From NCBI RefSeq assembly GCF_008693005.1, contig NZ_VXKE01000014.1:62001-126000 (forward strand): a stretch of DNA of 64,000 nt. The letters are read 5' to 3'. This document shows positions 1 to 10,602 of the stretch, in pieces. How positions within the stretch are numbered: the stretch's first letter is position 1; each line of letters opens with the position of its first letter. Source of the DNA: Helicobacter canis (GTDB taxonomy: Bacteria > Campylobacterota > Campylobacteria > Campylobacterales > Helicobacteraceae). The position numbers were made by a program, and so were the translations under genes. Below the pieces are notes generated by a model that saw nothing but the letters and a program-made list of their open reading frames with translations, did no database searches and was not told where the DNA came from.

Positions 1-373
1 TATCCACGCTAGAATCTGGGGCATCTTCATCAGGGGCAGGAAGTGGCGTGCTGATGAGCTTTTGCACTTCTTCTTGGGAGATTTCATTGACTACACTTTC
101 TTGTGTCGCTTCTTGCTCGGGCTTTTTTGTCTTTTTGCTTGGCATAAGTGCTAGAATCAGCAGCAAAAGCAGCAGCAAAACTAGCACTGCCCCTCCTCCT
201 AGCACGCTATAAAAGGCGATTTTATTCTGCTTAAGCTTTTGGATCTGGGGGCTAAGGCTAGCAAATAGCCCTTGCATAGGAGCTAGAATCTTCTGCAGCT
301 TTTCACTAAGCCCTTTAGACTCGGTGGCTTGGGTCTGCTCTTGCTCTTCTTGGATACTATTTACATCTGCCAT
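1..373 (-). CDS. Single-pass membrane protein, N-terminal part (runs off window)
   Basis: The frame is open from an ATG at 373 down to the window edge, about 124 codons. The visible protein has a Gln/Glu-rich cytosolic start, one strongly hydrophobic segment at about residues 52-77 (a run of Leu flanked by Ile/Ala/Val), then a Lys-rich stretch and an acidic linker. I see no catalytic motif. It lies 10 bp after serS on the same strand, so it is probably co-transcribed. In H. pylori the gene next to serS (HP1480) is the large membrane protein HP1479; equivalence is inferred from position only. Confidence 0.6.
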   Translation of the reverse strand, partial: MADVNSIQEEQEQTQATESKGLSEKLQKILAPMQGLFASLSPQIQKLKQNKIAFYSVLGGGAVLVLLLLLLLILALMPSKKTKKPEQEATQESVVNEISQEEVQKLISTPLPAPDEDAPDSSVD

Positions 374-383
374 AGCTCTAATC

Positions 384-1691
384 TTATAAGTAGGATTCTA
401 GGACTTTGGGGATAGCGATTGTGCCATCTTTTTGCTGGTGGTTTTCCATAATGGCTACAAGCGTGCGCCCCACGGCTAGAGATGAGCCATTAAGTGTGTG
501 GGCGAAGTGGTTTTTGCCATTTTCTTTGTAGCGGATTTTGGCTCGCCTTGCTTGGAAATCGCGCGTGTTGCTAACAGAGCTTATCTCGCGGTAGCAGCCC
601 TGCCCGGGCAGCCACACTTCTATATCAATGGTATTACTCGCGCTAAAGCCTAAATCCCCGCTACACAAGCGCACAAAGCGGTGGGGCAGCCCTAGATCGC
701 TTAAGATTTTGCTAGCGGTGCGGAGCATTTTCTCTTGCATTGTATCACTTTGGCTTGGGTGCGTGATCGCCACTAGCTCGACTTTGTCAAATTGATGCTC
801 ACGGATAATGCCCCTTGTATCGCGCCCAGCACTGCCGGCTTCTTTGCGGAAGCAGGGCGTTTGCGCAGTTAGGCAAATAGGCAGGTCATTAGCACTAATA
901 ATGCAGTCATTATAGAGATTTGTAAGCGTGATTTCCGCAGTGGAGATGAGGTAGAGACTATGCCCCTTTTTCTTTATGCCCTTAGATTCTACCGCGCTAG
1001 AATCTGGCTCTTCAAAGCTTGCTAGCTTAAACATATCATCTTCAAATTTTGGTAGCTGTCCTGTGCCAAAGAGCATTGCGCTATTAACAATCACTGGCGT
1101 GCTAACAAGCTCAAAGCCCGCCTTGCGATTGCTATCGATCATAAAGTTTATAAGTGCGCGAGAGAGTAGCGCGCCTTCCTTGCGCAGGACTGAGAAGCGA
1201 CTTTTAGCCAGCTTTACCCCAGCGGCAAAGTCGATCCAGCCATTTTGCTCTGCTAGCTCAAAATGCTCTTTAGGAGTGAAGTCAAACTCTCTAGGAGTTA
1301 GAATGCGCTCTAGCTCGACATTCTCGCTCTCATCTTTGCCACTTGGCGTGTGGGAGTCTGGGAGATTGGGGATAGTGGCAAGGCTAGATTCTAGCTCTTC
1401 TTGCAAGGCTCGCACGACTTCTTGCGCTTGGGCTATGGCTTGCTTGTTAGATTCTAGCTCCTTGCGCAGTGTCTCTAGTGCGCTAGATTCTACCCCTTGT
1501 GCCCTTTGTGCGCCAAAGAGCTTGGAGTTTTTGTTTTGTAGCTCTTGGAGTGATTCTAGGGACTGCTTGGCAAGCTTTAGCTTGCTAGCTAGCGTGCTTA
1601 ACTCTTGCAAGGTGCTAGAATCTACTTGCCTTTTGCTTAAGGCAGAAGCGACATAGTCAAAATCTTGGAGTAAAAGTTTAATATCTATCAT
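384..1691 (-). CDS. serS: Serine--tRNA ligase
   Basis: Class II aminoacyl-tRNA synthetase that charges tRNA-Ser in the cytosol. The 435-residue length is normal for the family. The N-terminal third (residues about 1-110) is the Gln/Glu/Leu-rich coiled-coil arm that grips the long variable arm of tRNA-Ser. Class II motif 2 is visible at about residues 282-301 ([13 protein letters not shown], then IREHQF), and motif 3 at about 401-419 ([19 protein letters not shown]). The ATG at 1691 starts the expected MIDIKLL sequence. The long open frame on the opposite strand inside this gene is a shadow. Confidence 0.97.
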   Translation of the reverse strand: MIDIKLLLQDFDYVASALSKRQVDSSTLQELSTLASKLKLAKQSLESLQELQNKNSKLFGAQRAQGVESSALETLRKELESNKQAIAQAQEVVRALQEELESSLATIPNLPDSHTPSGKDESENVELERILTPREFDFTPKEHFELAEQNGWIDFAAGVKLAKSRFSVLRKEGALLSRALINFMIDSNRKAGFELVSTPVIVNSAMLFGTGQLPKFEDDMFKLASFEEPDSSAVESKGIKKKGHSLYLISTAEITLTNLYNDCIISANDLPICLTAQTPCFRKEAGSAGRDTRGIIREHQFDKVELVAITHPSQSDTMQEKMLRTASKILSDLGLPHRFVRLCSGDLGFSASNTIDIEVWLPGQGCYREISSVSNTRDFQARRAKIRYKENGKNHFAHTLNGSSLAVGRTLVAIMENHQQKDGTIAIPKVLESYL

Positions 1692-1759
1692 TGCTAGCCT
1701 TAGAAAGGGAGTTTGTGCGTGATTTTAGCAAAAATGTAGTAGGTTTGCACGCGCCCTGC

Positions 1760-3181
1760 CTAAAAGCTCTCGCCAAACCACTGCGCTATGGAGCTGCGGA
1801 TCGTCTGGCGCAGCTGGATTCCAGCGATGATGTCTGTGGCTAGGGCTTTTTGCAGTAGGCTCACTGCGCCGTTGCGAAACTTGCTTAGATATGGGTGGTC
1901 AATCTGCGCCCAATCGCCTAGAAACACGATCCTGCTATCATCTCCAAGCCTTGTGCCAATGAGCTTGATCGTGGCGTTTGAGGCATTTTGCACTTCATCA
2001 AATATCACAAACTTCTTGCGGATAGTGATCCCCCTAGCGTGCGCAATATCAACGACTTGGATATTGTGCTTTTTTAAAAAATATTCCGTGGCATCTTCTT
2101 TGTGGATTGTATTGACATTGCCGCGGTATTCAAGGTAGCTCTTTAGCGAGCTAGAGCGCAAGGAGTCGATGATGAAGTTGATCGCGCTATAGAGCGGATA
2201 CATAAAGTAGCCTAGCTTTTGGTCTTCATCACCCTTGCGGAATCCAAGCTCGGCTTCTTTGTCATTAGCGGTGATGGTGTTGCGCAGGTAGATAATGCCA
2301 TCAACTACTTCTTGCTTCAGTAGCTCTAGTCCTGCTTGAAGTGCGATAAGTGTTTTCCCAGAGCCTGTTGAGCCTGTGGCTATGGTGGCGACATTATGCG
2401 GGTGGGTGAGTAGGCAAAAGAGCATTTTTTGATCTAAATTTATGGGCGTTACATAGGGGGCAGCTTCATCTATCATTGTATCTAAGTCCCATTCTTCAAA
2501 GCGACCTTGTAGCTTTATGCCAAAGCGTTTTTTCCCCGTGAGATAGAGCGAGCTATCGGTATTATCTTGCTCATCGATATGGATTAGACTCCACTCTTTT
2601 AGTGTTTTAAATGCCTTTGTTTTCTCAAGCTGGGCTAAAGGCGCGTCTTTATGGAGCAAGAAGCTATGCCAGAAGTTGATTTCACTGGGGTTTTCCACGC
2701 GATCGCGGAAGAGAGATTGGGCATTGAGCCCGCTTGCTTTAGTGCGGATTTTTAGTGCTATATCATTGGTGAGTAGAGTGAGCCCATAGTCTTTGGCGAT
2801 TTCTGCGATCCTTGCGTCATTTAGCCCATATTCTAGGTGCTTGGTTTTGTAGCTTGCGCGGTAGATGATTGTAATGGGGATCGCACCTTGCTTGCTCTCA
2901 TAGTAGGCTATGTATAAAAAGTCCTGCTCTTTTGGGGGGAATGGCAGCTCTTGCTTGCTTGCTTTAGCACTGCTTGTGGCGCGCTTATCAAAGTCCCCAA
3001 TATTGCGGAAAAACTCTCGCGCTAAAAAGCCTACTTCGTGTGAGGTTTTCTTCTTATCAAGCTCTTCTAGCACGACATCGCTTATACATAGGGTGTTTTT
3101 GGCATTGTCGTAGAGATAGATGATGTTTTCTGGGTCATCAAGTATGATAGAAGTATCAATGAGGTAGGACTTTTTTGCCAT
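1760..3181 (-). CDS. PIN domain-PhoH family ATPase
   Basis: Two-domain protein of 473 residues. The N-terminal PIN nuclease-like domain (about 1-145) shows acidic residues at the expected places: LIDTSIILDDP near the start, NDARIAEIAKDY and LLTNDIALK. The C-terminal PhoH P-loop ATPase domain has Walker A GSTGSGKT at about 268-275 and Walker B FVIFDEVQNAS near 395. PIN-PhoH proteins are linked to RNA unwinding and cleavage; the role here is inferred from the family. It starts 6 bp after the upstream PhnA-like gene, so the two probably form one unit. Confidence 0.9.
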   Translation of the reverse strand: MAKKSYLIDTSIILDDPENIIYLYDNAKNTLCISDVVLEELDKKKTSHEVGFLAREFFRNIGDFDKRATSSAKASKQELPFPPKEQDFLYIAYYESKQGAIPITIIYRASYKTKHLEYGLNDARIAEIAKDYGLTLLTNDIALKIRTKASGLNAQSLFRDRVENPSEINFWHSFLLHKDAPLAQLEKTKAFKTLKEWSLIHIDEQDNTDSSLYLTGKKRFGIKLQGRFEEWDLDTMIDEAAPYVTPINLDQKMLFCLLTHPHNVATIATGSTGSGKTLIALQAGLELLKQEVVDGIIYLRNTITANDKEAELGFRKGDEDQKLGYFMYPLYSAINFIIDSLRSSSLKSYLEYRGNVNTIHKEDATEYFLKKHNIQVVDIAHARGITIRKKFVIFDEVQNASNATIKLIGTRLGDDSRIVFLGDWAQIDHPYLSKFRNGAVSLLQKALATDIIAGIQLRQTIRSSIAQWFGESF

Positions 3182-3186
3182 TTATG

Positions 3187-3396
3187 CTATGCCTTTTTGA
3201 CAAAGCAGGTCTTTATCACAATGGTGCCAAGCTTTGGGAGCTTGGCTTCTATCTCATCATCATTACCATTTAAGCGGATATTTTTAACCATAGTGCCGCG
3301 CTTTATCGTGCTTGAAACACCTTTTACTTTAAGGTCTTTAGTGATAGTTACGCTATCGCCAGAATCTAGCGGGCTTCCGTTGGCATCTCTTGGCAT
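3187..3396 (-). CDS. PhnA-like (YjdM C-terminal domain) small protein
   Basis: A 69-residue protein matching only the C-terminal domain of the PhnA/YjdM family: a D-A-N-G-x-x-L-x-x-G-D-x-V start, then KDLKVKG, an IKRGT turn, KNIRL, and a short C-terminal beta region ending in KTCFVKKA. The zinc-ribbon N-terminal half of longer relatives is absent, as in many epsilonproteobacterial versions. Despite the historical name, a role in phosphonate use is not established. Translation starts at ATG 3396. It precedes the PIN-PhoH gene on the same strand. Confidence 0.85.
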   Translation of the reverse strand: MPRDANGSPLDSGDSVTITKDLKVKGVSSTIKRGTMVKNIRLNGNDDEIEAKLPKLGTIVIKTCFVKKA

Positions 3397-3600
3397 TGCT
3401 ACTCCTTGAAGTGGTGGTAGCTGGGATTATAGCGCAAATGTGCTAAAGCACTAGAATCTATCTCAAACGCTCCTAACCCTTGCTCTTTGCTTACTATTTA
3501 CACATAGCCTAAGGCTGGGGGTAGATTTTGCTTGATTTGCTTGGATTTTATGCTACCTTTTTTTGCAGTGCTATTTACTACCCTGCTTGAAGGAATGGCT

Positions 3601-5358
3601 ATGAAGTTTTATAAAAACCTTTCACTTAAATCAAAGTTTTTCACCTTGATTGTCGGCTTTGGTGTGGCATTTGTCATATTTTTGGTGCTAACGATCTTAG
3701 GAGAGGCGAAGTTCTCCAAGCATACGCAAGAGCAAATTATCGCAATGCTAGAGCAAGAGATTAAGGCAAAAATCAAGCTCGGCACAGACTCTATGGCAAG
3801 CTCGCTAGGTGAGCTTGTAAAAGGACTTGATGAAAAGGATCAAATCGCCATCATCGCAAAAGCCATTGATAAATTCAACTTTGAAGACGACAAGTCTGGC
3901 TACTACTTCGCCTTTCAAAAGGGCATAAATGTCGCCCACCCTAATCGCAAAGATATGATTGGCGTGTCGTATTGGGACGCTAAGGACCCTAATGGTGTGT
4001 ATTACATACGAGAGCTTTTTGAGATCTCTAAAGACACGAGTCAAAAGGGTAAATTTGTGTATTACATTTTCTCTAAGCCTTTGCCGCAGGGCGGGTTTGT
4101 CGATGCGCAGAAAGTCGCCTATGCCAAGCTTATCCCAAATACGAAGGATATTTGGATTTCAACAGGGGTGTATATTGATACGCTAGATATTTACACCCAC
4201 GCCACTTCGCAAGGGATTCTAGGGAATATTTCTCAAACAATCTATAACAATATCGCTATTTCTATGGTGGCATTTTTGCTGATCTTTTTCCCATTGATGT
4301 GGCTGTTTTATAGCACGCATTTGCGCGGGATTCTAAGCTTGCAGCATAATGTCTTTGCCTTTTTTGCCTACCTTAATCACGAGAGCAAGCAGATGGACTC
4401 TATCCCCCTAGATTCTAAAGATGAAATTGGGCGTATGGCACAGGCGATTGATGATAATGTCAAGCGCACGCAAGAAGGGCTTAAAAAAGACTCCAATCTC
4501 GTGCGCGATGTGCTAGGTGTCGTAGAAGAAGCGAAAAACGGACACTTTGGCACAATTATTGAAAACACAAGCCTAAATCCGCAAATCAATGAGCTAAAAG
4601 ATGCGATCAACCAAATGTCGCGCACGCTATTAAATCTCGTGGGAGATGACCTTAGCAACTCGGCACGTGTTTTTGACGCGTATAAAAACAACGACTTCAC
4701 TGATAGGGTAGAAAACCCAAGAGGACTTGAAGTAGCTATCAATAACCTTGGGGACTCTATGGCAAGTATGCTTGCTATCTCGCGCGATCACGCTAGAGAG
4801 CTTGAAGCAAAGTCCAAGGAGCTAGAATCTTCTGTCTATGAGCTTACCCAAAGTGCCAACACCCAAAGCTCTTCACTCCAGCAAACCGCATCACTCACAG
4901 AAGAAATCGCCCAATCTATGCAAAGTGTCAGCGAGCATACAAACGAAGTCATCGCTCAAAGTGAAGATATTAAAAATGTCATTGGCATTATTAGAGACAT
5001 CGCGGATCAAACAAACTTGCTAGCCCTTAATGCCGCTATTGAAGCTGCGCGCGCTGGCGAGCACGGGCGAGGCTTTGCCGTGGTGGCAGATGAAGTGCGC
5101 AAGCTTGCAGAGCGCACGCAAAAAAGCTTAGGCGAGATTGAGGCAAATACAAATCTCTTAGTGCAAAGTATCAACGAAATGGCAGAATCTATCAAGGAGC
5201 AGACTGAAGGTGTAAGCCAGATCAATGACACCATTTCCCAGCTTGAAGACATAACCCAGCAAAATGTGCAAATCGCCAACCACTCTCGCGATATAAGTAC
5301 CGCGCTTGATAGCGTTGCAGCTAAAATCCTTGATGATGTTAATGCGAAGAAGTTTTAA
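3601..5358 (+). CDS. Methyl-accepting chemotaxis protein with periplasmic Cache domain
   Basis: Transmembrane chemoreceptor of 585 residues. I use ATG 3601 because AAGGA lies 6 bp upstream (3590-3594) and the protein then begins with a short basic segment and a first membrane helix (about residues 12-33). The periplasmic part is a single Cache domain (GYYFAF, then a [11 protein letters not shown] segment, then WISTGVYID). A second helix lies at about 212-235, followed by HAMP and the signalling hairpin with the conserved [20 protein letters not shown] tip. Ligand not predictable. The frame extends upstream to 3532, but that part has no ribosome site. Confidence 0.93.
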   Translation: MKFYKNLSLKSKFFTLIVGFGVAFVIFLVLTILGEAKFSKHTQEQIIAMLEQEIKAKIKLGTDSMASSLGELVKGLDEKDQIAIIAKAIDKFNFEDDKSGYYFAFQKGINVAHPNRKDMIGVSYWDAKDPNGVYYIRELFEISKDTSQKGKFVYYIFSKPLPQGGFVDAQKVAYAKLIPNTKDIWISTGVYIDTLDIYTHATSQGILGNISQTIYNNIAISMVAFLLIFFPLMWLFYSTHLRGILSLQHNVFAFFAYLNHESKQMDSIPLDSKDEIGRMAQAIDDNVKRTQEGLKKDSNLVRDVLGVVEEAKNGHFGTIIENTSLNPQINELKDAINQMSRTLLNLVGDDLSNSARVFDAYKNNDFTDRVENPRGLEVAINNLGDSMASMLAISRDHARELEAKSKELESSVYELTQSANTQSSSLQQTASLTEEIAQSMQSVSEHTNEVIAQSEDIKNVIGIIRDIADQTNLLALNAAIEAARAGEHGRGFAVVADEVRKLAERTQKSLGEIEANTNLLVQSINEMAESIKEQTEGVSQINDTISQLEDITQQNVQIANHSRDISTALDSVAAKILDDVNAKKF

Positions 5359-5500
5359 GCGAGCTAGATTCTAGCTTGCGCTTGTGGGCGCAGGCACTTT
5401 GGTAACAAGTGGGCTCAAGGGGCGCGCTAGATTCTAGCACTTGCTTGACAATATGCTGCAAATCTTGGTAGCTTGACTCATTTCACCACAAAGGACTCTT

Positions 5501-6406
5501 ATGCCTATCGCTCATAATATCACGGATCTAATCGGTCGCACGCCCATTCTCCATCTCCATCAATTTGCTCCCAATCTCTATGGCAAGTGTGAGTTTCTCA
5601 ACCCAAGCCACTCTGTTAAAGATCGCGCTGCTTTTGCGATGATACAAGATGCGCTTGATCGCAAGCAAATTACAAAAGACACCACCATAGTAGAATGCAC
5701 CAGCGGTAATATGGGCATATCTCTTGCGATGATTTGCGCTAGCCTTGGGCTAAAGATCATTATCACAATGCCAGAATCTATGAGCATAGAGCGGCGCAAG
5801 ATGATGACACTCTTTGGCGCGAAGCTTGTGCTAACCCCAGCTGCACAGGGTATGAAAGGCGCGCTTGATGAAGCTAGCAAGCTGCTAGAGAGTATCCCTG
5901 ACTCTTTTATGCCAAGTCAGTTTGAAAATCTAGCTAACAAAGAAGCGCACAGGCGCACCACGGCGTTGGAGATTTATGAGAGCTTTAGCGGGGATCTTGG
6001 CTACTTTGTCGCAGGCTTTGGCACAGGCGGGACGATCAGCGGTGTGGGTGAGGTGCTAAAAGAGAAGATTTCTGGCTTGCAAGTCATTGGTGTCGAGCCT
6101 GCTGCCTCGCCACTACTTAGCCAAGGGTGCGCCGCTGGACACAAGATCCAAGGCATAGGGGCAAACTTTATCCCCAAAATCCTAAACACTAGCGTGATAG
6201 ATTCTATCGTGTGTGTGGAAAATGAGCAAGCTATCGCTTGTGCCCAGCAGCTCGCTAGAGTCGGTGTGATGGTGGGTATATCAAGCGGGGCAAATGTCGC
6301 CATCGCCCAAAGGATCGCCAAAGAAAATCCAAGTAAAAAGGTGCTAACAATGCTCAATGACACTGCCGAGCGGTATCTCTCTACAGATTTGTTTAATACC
6401 CTATAG
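5501..6406 (+). CDS. cysK: Cysteine synthase (O-acetylserine sulfhydrylase)
   Basis: PLP-dependent beta-replacement enzyme of 301 residues that makes L-cysteine from O-acetylserine and sulfide. The PLP lysine lies in NPSHSVKDRAAF (about residues 33-44), the substrate loop is TSGNMGIS, and the phosphate-binding glycine loop is GTGGTISGVGE. A long C-terminal regulatory extension is absent. The spacer from the chemoreceptor contains two GCTAGATTCTAGC words. Monocistronic as far as I can see. Confidence 0.95.
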   Translation: MPIAHNITDLIGRTPILHLHQFAPNLYGKCEFLNPSHSVKDRAAFAMIQDALDRKQITKDTTIVECTSGNMGISLAMICASLGLKIIITMPESMSIERRKMMTLFGAKLVLTPAAQGMKGALDEASKLLESIPDSFMPSQFENLANKEAHRRTTALEIYESFSGDLGYFVAGFGTGGTISGVGEVLKEKISGLQVIGVEPAASPLLSQGCAAGHKIQGIGANFIPKILNTSVIDSIVCVENEQAIACAQQLARVGVMVGISSGANVAIAQRIAKENPSKKVLTMLNDTAERYLSTDLFNTL

Positions 6407-6440
6407 CTAGAATCTAGCGTGATTGTAGTGCTACTTGCTG

Positions 6441-6460
6441 TCTTTAAGCGCGCTTAAAGA
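6441..6460. promoter_or_regulatory. Perfect 20-bp palindrome upstream of the Type IIG gene
   Basis: TCTTTAAGCGCGCTTAAAGA is identical to its reverse complement and ends 9 bp before a TATAAT box at 6470. It sits where a -35 element would be, so it is a candidate operator. It could also act as a cysK terminator, but there is no loop and no T run after it. Function is inferred. Confidence 0.5.
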
Positions 6461-6469
6461 CCTAGCACT

Positions 6470-6475
6470 TATAAT
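6470..6475 (+). promoter_or_regulatory. Promoter -10 box of the Type IIG gene
   Basis: TATAAT, 40 bp before ATG 6515. The same TATAAT followed by a G/C-containing discriminator precedes many genes in this window (11993, 20666, 30699, 35442, 41904, 44510, 52892). Confidence 0.6.
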
Positions 6476-6514
6476 GCCTATCCCCACAAGCAAACCCATA
6501 ACCCTGGAGCCACA

Positions 6515-6859
<345 letters not shown>

Positions 6860-7048
6860 AATCCAAAGCCTTTTATGAATCTATTCTCTACTTTTTACGC
6901 GAGTATAAAACCCATAACAACAACGACATAAAGCACATTATCCTAACAAATACGCGAGATTTCTATCTCATAGACGCTAGAGAGTATCTCACATTTACTA
7001 AAGATAAAACAATCCTAAAAGCCTTTGATAACTGCGATAAGAATCAAG

Positions 7049-7066
7049 GCACAAGCACAAGCACAA
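7049..7066 (+). repeat. Hexamer microsatellite (GCACAA)3
   Basis: Three perfect GCACAA units followed by GCAA, encoding alternating Thr-Ser in the Type IIG protein. Unit changes would keep the frame, so it alters linker length rather than switching the gene. Confidence 0.7.
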
Positions 7067-7095
7067 GCAAGTTTTACGCCACACTTAAAGACTAT

Positions 7096-10000
7096 TTGCC
7101 CTCCCTTAACTCCACACTAAAATTTACCCATTTTCATATACAGACTACACCCCTGCCCCTGCTATATCAAGCCCTAAGCCCACAAGTGCTACTCAAACAA
7201 AAAAATTGCATTGACGCCAACACACTCAATCAAAGCTTTTATGATGAATTGCTCTACATTCTAGGGCTAAAAGAGATAGACCAAAAAGGCAAGATTCTAA
7301 TCCTCCCCACCACAGAGCAAAACACGCTTTTAGATTCTATCTGCAACAAACTAGGACTTGATAGAGACAAAGACTTTGAGACAATCTTTTCCTTGCTTAC
7401 CACTTGGAATAACCGCATATTATTCCTGCGACTTTTAGAATCTATGCTTTTAAGTTTCAAGCATATTACAAAGCCCTTTTTAGACATTGACACGCTACAA
7501 AACTTCACAGACTTAAACACGCTCTTTTTTGACATATTAGCCCTTAAAAAAGAGAAGCGAAAAACCGACTTAAAGCTAAAAGATTCTATCCCTTATCTTA
7601 ACTCAAGCCTTTTTGACAAAACAGAATTAGAAAAGCAAAATAACGAAATAAGCAAACTAGATTCTAATCATCTCGCCATTTTCAAGCACTCAATCCTTAA
7701 AAAAGACAAAGAGTATAAAGATACACAATCCCTGCCCCTTTTAGAATATCTCTTTAAATTCTTACACGCCTATGACTTCACCACCACGCCAAAAGATATT
7801 ATAGACCATATCAAAACAAACCACGACAAGCTGATAAATGCCGCCGTGCTAGGACTAGTCTTTGAAAAGCTAAATGGCTACAAAGAGGGCAGTTTCTACA
7901 CGCCTAGCTTTATCACAAGCTATATGTGTAAAGAGTCGCTAGAAAAAGTCGTTATAGAGAAGTTTAATGAAAGAAAATCGTGGGAATGCGATAGCTTAGA
8001 ATCTTTAGCACAAAAGCTAGACAAACTCACAGATTCAAAAGATGGCTATAAAGAGGCAAATGCCATTTTTGATTCTATAAAGGTTTGCGATCCAGCCGTT
8101 GGTAGCGGACACTTCCTTGTGTCTATGCTCAATGCTATGATAGAGCTAAAATTCCGCCTTAAGATTCTCTGCGAGATTCACATTGATGATAATGGAGAGC
8201 GAGACTATAAGCGATTAAAAGACATAAGATTACGCCTAGAAAATGATGAGATTTTAATACAAGATTCCAATAACACCCTGCATACTTATCAAACCCCAGC
8301 CCACGAAAATTTAGAATCTCACATAATCCAAAAAGCCCTATTCCACAACAAACGCATTTTGATAGAATCCTGCCTTTTTGGCGTGGATATAAACCCAAAC
8401 TCTTGTGAAATCACAAAGCTAAGACTATGGATAGAGCTACTTAAATACAGCTTTTATATCTTTGATTCTAATGGTAAAAATACAGGCGATTTAGAAACCC
8501 TACCAAACATTGATATAAATATTAAATGTGGAAATTCGCTTATAAGCAATATCGCCCTAGATATGACAAAAGAAAGCTTAGAAAAAGATTTAAAAAATAG
8601 GCTCAATGATAACGCCACCCTAGAATCTGCAAATGAGATTCTATCTACAATCAATGATATACAAAATAAACTCCCACATACTATACAAGATTACAAAAAC
8701 GCCGTGAGTGCTTACAAAAACGAGACAAACGCCGAGCTAAAATCACTCCATAAGCAAAAAATCCACACCACACAAAGCTTTATCATCGCTATATTTCACA
8801 AAACAAGCAAAGCCTACCAAAACTTCAAAAATGCCCTATCTAGCTACCTGCAACGCTATGGCTACAATGGCATTGATAACGCCACTCTGCAAAACAAAAG
8901 CCTAGATTCTGCCCTTATAAAAAGTCTCAACGACTACACGATAAACTTTAACTTCCACAAGAGCCTAGACATACCCAAAGAGTCGCAAGGTTTTGTAGAA
9001 AAAGAGCTTATAACACTTATAGAATCTATGCGAGAATATGAGAATCTCATAAATGACACTAACGCATTTGAATGGCGGTTTGCATTCCCTGAAGTGCTAG
9101 ATTCTAATGGCGACTTTCTAGGCTTTGATTTAGTCATAGGCAATCCGCCTTATATCCGCCAAGAAGAGATAAAGCACCTAAAGCCACAACTTCAAAAAGC
9201 CTTTAGAATCTACAAAGGCACAAGCGATATTTACACCTACTTCTACGAGCAAGGACACAAGATTCTAAAACACAATGGAATCTTAAGCTTTATCACAAGC
9301 AATAAATACTGCCGAGCAGGATATGGCGAGCCTTTAAGGGAGTTTTTGCTTGAAGCCACCGCCCTGCTTTACTACATAGAATTAAATGGTATAAAAGTCT
9401 TTGACTCCGCCTCTGTGGATACAAGTATCCTAAGCTTTATCAAAACAACGCCAGATTCTACACATACATTTGACTTCGCACACCCCAAAGACTACGATAC
9501 TAAAGCCAATGCCCCACTGCAAGAATACATCACATCACAAAGCCTTTTGCAATCTAGCTTAACTAAAGAAAGCTTTATTTTCCAAGACAGCACCAACGCC
9601 GCCCTTAAAGCTAAGATTGAAGCCATCGGCACACCGCTAAAAGAATGGGATATTTCTATAAATTATGGAATCAAAACAGGCTATAACGAAGCCTTTATTA
9701 TAGATTCTGCAAAAAGAGATGAGATTTTAAGGAATTGTGTGAGTGAAAATGAAAGACAAAGGACAAGTGAGCTTATAAAGCCCATTTTGCGTGGCAGGGA
9801 TATTAAGCGGTATAGTTATGAGTGGGCAGGATTGTGGATAATCATAGCCAAATTTAACTCTCATCAATATTTAGAAAAAGATTATCCAGCAATATATAAC
9901 TATCTCTTACAACACAAAGATAAGCTACAAAAAAGGGGACAATGCACCAACAAACCAGCCACAGATAAAAAGCCATACACAGGGCAACACCATTGGCTAG

Positions 10001-10554
10001 AGCTAGACAACAACCCTACAAATGAATACTTAAGCAACTTTGAAAAAGAAAAGATTTCGTGGCAACGCGTTACACAAGAGCCAAGTTTTATTATGGAATC
10101 TGATTATTACCTTTTAGATTCTATGGCATTTTTAACAAGCAAGTCAAAAGAGAGATTATTATACATACTTGGATTTCTTAATTCTAAAACGATTTTTTAT
10201 TATTTTAAAAATATAGGGCATTTATATGCTGATAAAGGCTTTTTGCTTTCTAATCAATATGTAGAAAGACTCCCTATCCCACAAATCACAGAATCTAATA
10301 AGCCCTTGTGCGATGAGATTATAAAATGTGTAGAGAATATCCTAGAAATTAAAGCTTGTCATACTGAGGCGTTAGCCGAAGTATCTAAAAATACAGAATC
10401 TAAAAAAGATTTTTCGCCTTTTTCAAAGGCTCAAAATGACAAAGCAGATTCCGCCCTTGACACAAAAGAGTTAGAATCTAAAATCGACTCTTTAGTCTAT
10501 AAACTCTACAATCTCACAAACGATGAGATAGCAATAATAGATTCCAAAACATAA
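7096..10554 (+). CDS. Type IIG restriction-modification enzyme, methyltransferase and specificity part
   Basis: Large remainder of the gene that begins at 6515; the same frame is open back to 6832, and the TTG at 7096 is only the first formal start, so I do not think it is a natural start. It carries N6-adenine methyltransferase motif I, DPAVGSGHF (about 8089), and catalytic motif IV, NPPY (about 9141). A TaqI/Eco57I-like C-terminal specificity region follows. Restored in frame, the protein would be about 1,345 residues, typical of Type IIG enzymes. The gene is visibly more A/T-rich than its neighbours, suggesting acquisition. Near the C-terminus (10358-10440) it carries an in-frame repeat between the specificity region and a short helical tail. 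Confidence 0.9.
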   Translation: MPSLNSTLKFTHFHIQTTPLPLLYQALSPQVLLKQKNCIDANTLNQSFYDELLYILGLKEIDQKGKILILPTTEQNTLLDSICNKLGLDRDKDFETIFSLLTTWNNRILFLRLLESMLLSFKHITKPFLDIDTLQNFTDLNTLFFDILALKKEKRKTDLKLKDSIPYLNSSLFDKTELEKQNNEISKLDSNHLAIFKHSILKKDKEYKDTQSLPLLEYLFKFLHAYDFTTTPKDIIDHIKTNHDKLINAAVLGLVFEKLNGYKEGSFYTPSFITSYMCKESLEKVVIEKFNERKSWECDSLESLAQKLDKLTDSKDGYKEANAIFDSIKVCDPAVGSGHFLVSMLNAMIELKFRLKILCEIHIDDNGERDYKRLKDIRLRLENDEILIQDSNNTLHTYQTPAHENLESHIIQKALFHNKRILIESCLFGVDINPNSCEITKLRLWIELLKYSFYIFDSNGKNTGDLETLPNIDINIKCGNSLISNIALDMTKESLEKDLKNRLNDNATLESANEILSTINDIQNKLPHTIQDYKNAVSAYKNETNAELKSLHKQKIHTTQSFIIAIFHKTSKAYQNFKNALSSYLQRYGYNGIDNATLQNKSLDSALIKSLNDYTINFNFHKSLDIPKESQGFVEKELITLIESMREYENLINDTNAFEWRFAFPEVLDSNGDFLGFDLVIGNPPYIRQEEIKHLKPQLQKAFRIYKGTSDIYTYFYEQGHKILKHNGILSFITSNKYCRAGYGEPLREFLLEATALLYYIELNGIKVFDSASVDTSILSFIKTTPDSTHTFDFAHPKDYDTKANAPLQEYITSQSLLQSSLTKESFIFQDSTNAALKAKIEAIGTPLKEWDISINYGIKTGYNEAFIIDSAKRDEILRNCVSENERQRTSELIKPILRGRDIKRYSYEWAGLWIIIAKFNSHQYLEKDYPAIYNYLLQHKDKLQKRGQCTNKPATDKKPYTGQHHWLELDNNPTNEYLSNFEKEKISWQRVTQEPSFIMESDYYLLDSMAFLTSKSKERLLYILGFLNSKTIFYYFKNIGHLYADKGFLLSNQYVERLPIPQITESNKPLCDEIIKCVENILEIKACHTEALAEVSKNTESKKDFSPFSKAQNDKADSALDTKELESKIDSLVYKLYNLTNDEIAIIDSKT
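10358..10440 (+). repeat. In-frame inverted-repeat element in the Type IIG gene
   Basis: The left end is GTCATACTGAGGC and the right end GCTCAAAATGAC; the ends are imperfect reverse complements. Internally, GCGTTAGCCGAAGTATCT is related to the GTCATTNNGAG-type dispersed repeats common in intergenic DNA. It is translated in frame as a Ser/Lys/Glu-rich linker (CHTEALAEVSK, then SPFSKAQND) with no stop codon. It appears to be an intergenic-type repeat that invaded a coding linker. Confidence 0.7.
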
Positions 10555-10602
10555 AAAACTAATGCTAGAATCTAAACAACACAAAATGATAAGGAAGAGC
10601 CA

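Noticed and set aside
976-1656. A 226-codon open frame on the + strand opposite serS
   Set aside because: Entirely antisense to a clear serS gene, with Ser/Leu-rich composition caused by the common word; no ribosome site or domain.
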